A DNA stretch of 5,695 bases from the NCBI GenBank assembly GCA_024645065.1, contig JAHEGP010000203.1, forward strand, positions 1 to 5,695. Reading direction: 5' to 3'. The notes below the pieces were generated by a model. It made no database searches. It was not told the DNA's origin and saw only the letters and a program-made list of their open reading frames with translations. Positions within the stretch are counted from its first letter, which is position 1, and each line of letters opens with the position of its first letter. The DNA is from Cellvibrionales bacterium. GTDB taxonomy: Bacteria > Pseudomonadota > Gammaproteobacteria > Pseudomonadales > JAHEGP01. The position numbers and the translations under genes are program-made. Shown here in pieces: positions 5,534 through 5,695 of this stretch.

Positions 5534-5695
5534 ATGCCCCTGGTTTTTGCATTCTTTATCGTTATGCCCATCCTGGAGTTGATGCTGTTGATCAAGGTGG
5601 GCTCATACATCGGGGTATTGCCGACGATCGCCATTGTGCTCGTGACGGCTGTACTGGGGGTGTCTTTGCTGCGCCGTGAGGGTCTGAGCACTATC
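5534..5695 (+). CDS. fxsA: FxsA family membrane protein, N-terminal fragment
   Basis: The first 54 codons of a gene that leaves the window at the right edge. The start MPLVFAFFIVMPILELMLLIKVGSYIG-type segment gives a first membrane helix with the family's conserved Glu after Pro-Ile-Leu. A second helix near 29-46 follows, ending in LGVSLLRREGL, the typical FxsA junction. FxsA is a small inner-membrane protein; in E. coli its overproduction relieves F-plasmid exclusion of phage T7. GAGAG (5521-5525) lies 8 nt before ATG 5534 and is a fair ribosome binding site. In many gammaproteobacteria fxsA precedes groES-groEL, so these may lie just beyond the window; this is not visible here. The 135-bp gap back to the divergent ATL start holds no convincing promoter. 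Confidence 0.88.
   Translation, partial: MPLVFAFFIVMPILELMLLIKVGSYIGVLPTIAIVLVTAVLGVSLLRREGLSTI

Overview
The window reads as a chromosomal segment of a moderately GC-rich gammaproteobacterium. The support is the set of families present: a YajQ-type protein end, an AmpG-type muropeptide permease, an alkyltransferase-like protein and an FxsA start. The class I HMG-CoA reductase, a mevalonate-pathway enzyme, is less usual for the class. It makes me think of marine lineages near Cellvibrionales/Halieaceae, but that placement is inference only.

Layout: the 3' end of a yajQ-like gene (1-120, +) is followed by a non-coding stretch almost filled by a 263-bp palindromic element (193-455). The element has 25-bp perfect terminal inverted repeats (counting the flanking CTAG) and a TA duplication inside CTAG. 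It ends a few bases before the start codon of the HMG-CoA reductase gene (465-1634, +). Then come a DUF445 membrane protein (1735-2970, +), an unrecognised two-helix membrane protein (3022-3618, +) and an AmpG-family permease (3823-5118, +). An alkyltransferase-like gene on the opposite strand (5087-5398, -) overlaps the ampG tail by 32 bp. After a 135-bp gap an FxsA-family gene begins (5534, +) and runs off the window.

Functionally this looks like housekeeping and accessory genes rather than one pathway: isoprenoid precursor synthesis (HMGR), envelope functions (DUF445, the small membrane protein, AmpG), DNA alkylation damage recognition (ATL) and an inner-membrane protein (FxsA). The four plus-strand genes are separated by about 50-205 bp, so co-transcription is possible but not shown.

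The most interesting feature is the palindromic element. Removing it in silico restores GAGG-CTAGTTGACT-ATG, so the insertion appears to have separated the native Shine-Dalgarno sequence from the HMGR start. A purine-rich stretch in the element's own terminal repeat (GAAAGAG) now sits in its place. The two halves of the element are also related to each other as inverted copies, and each half can fold into its own arm. I see no CRISPR array, tRNA, rRNA or transposase gene.
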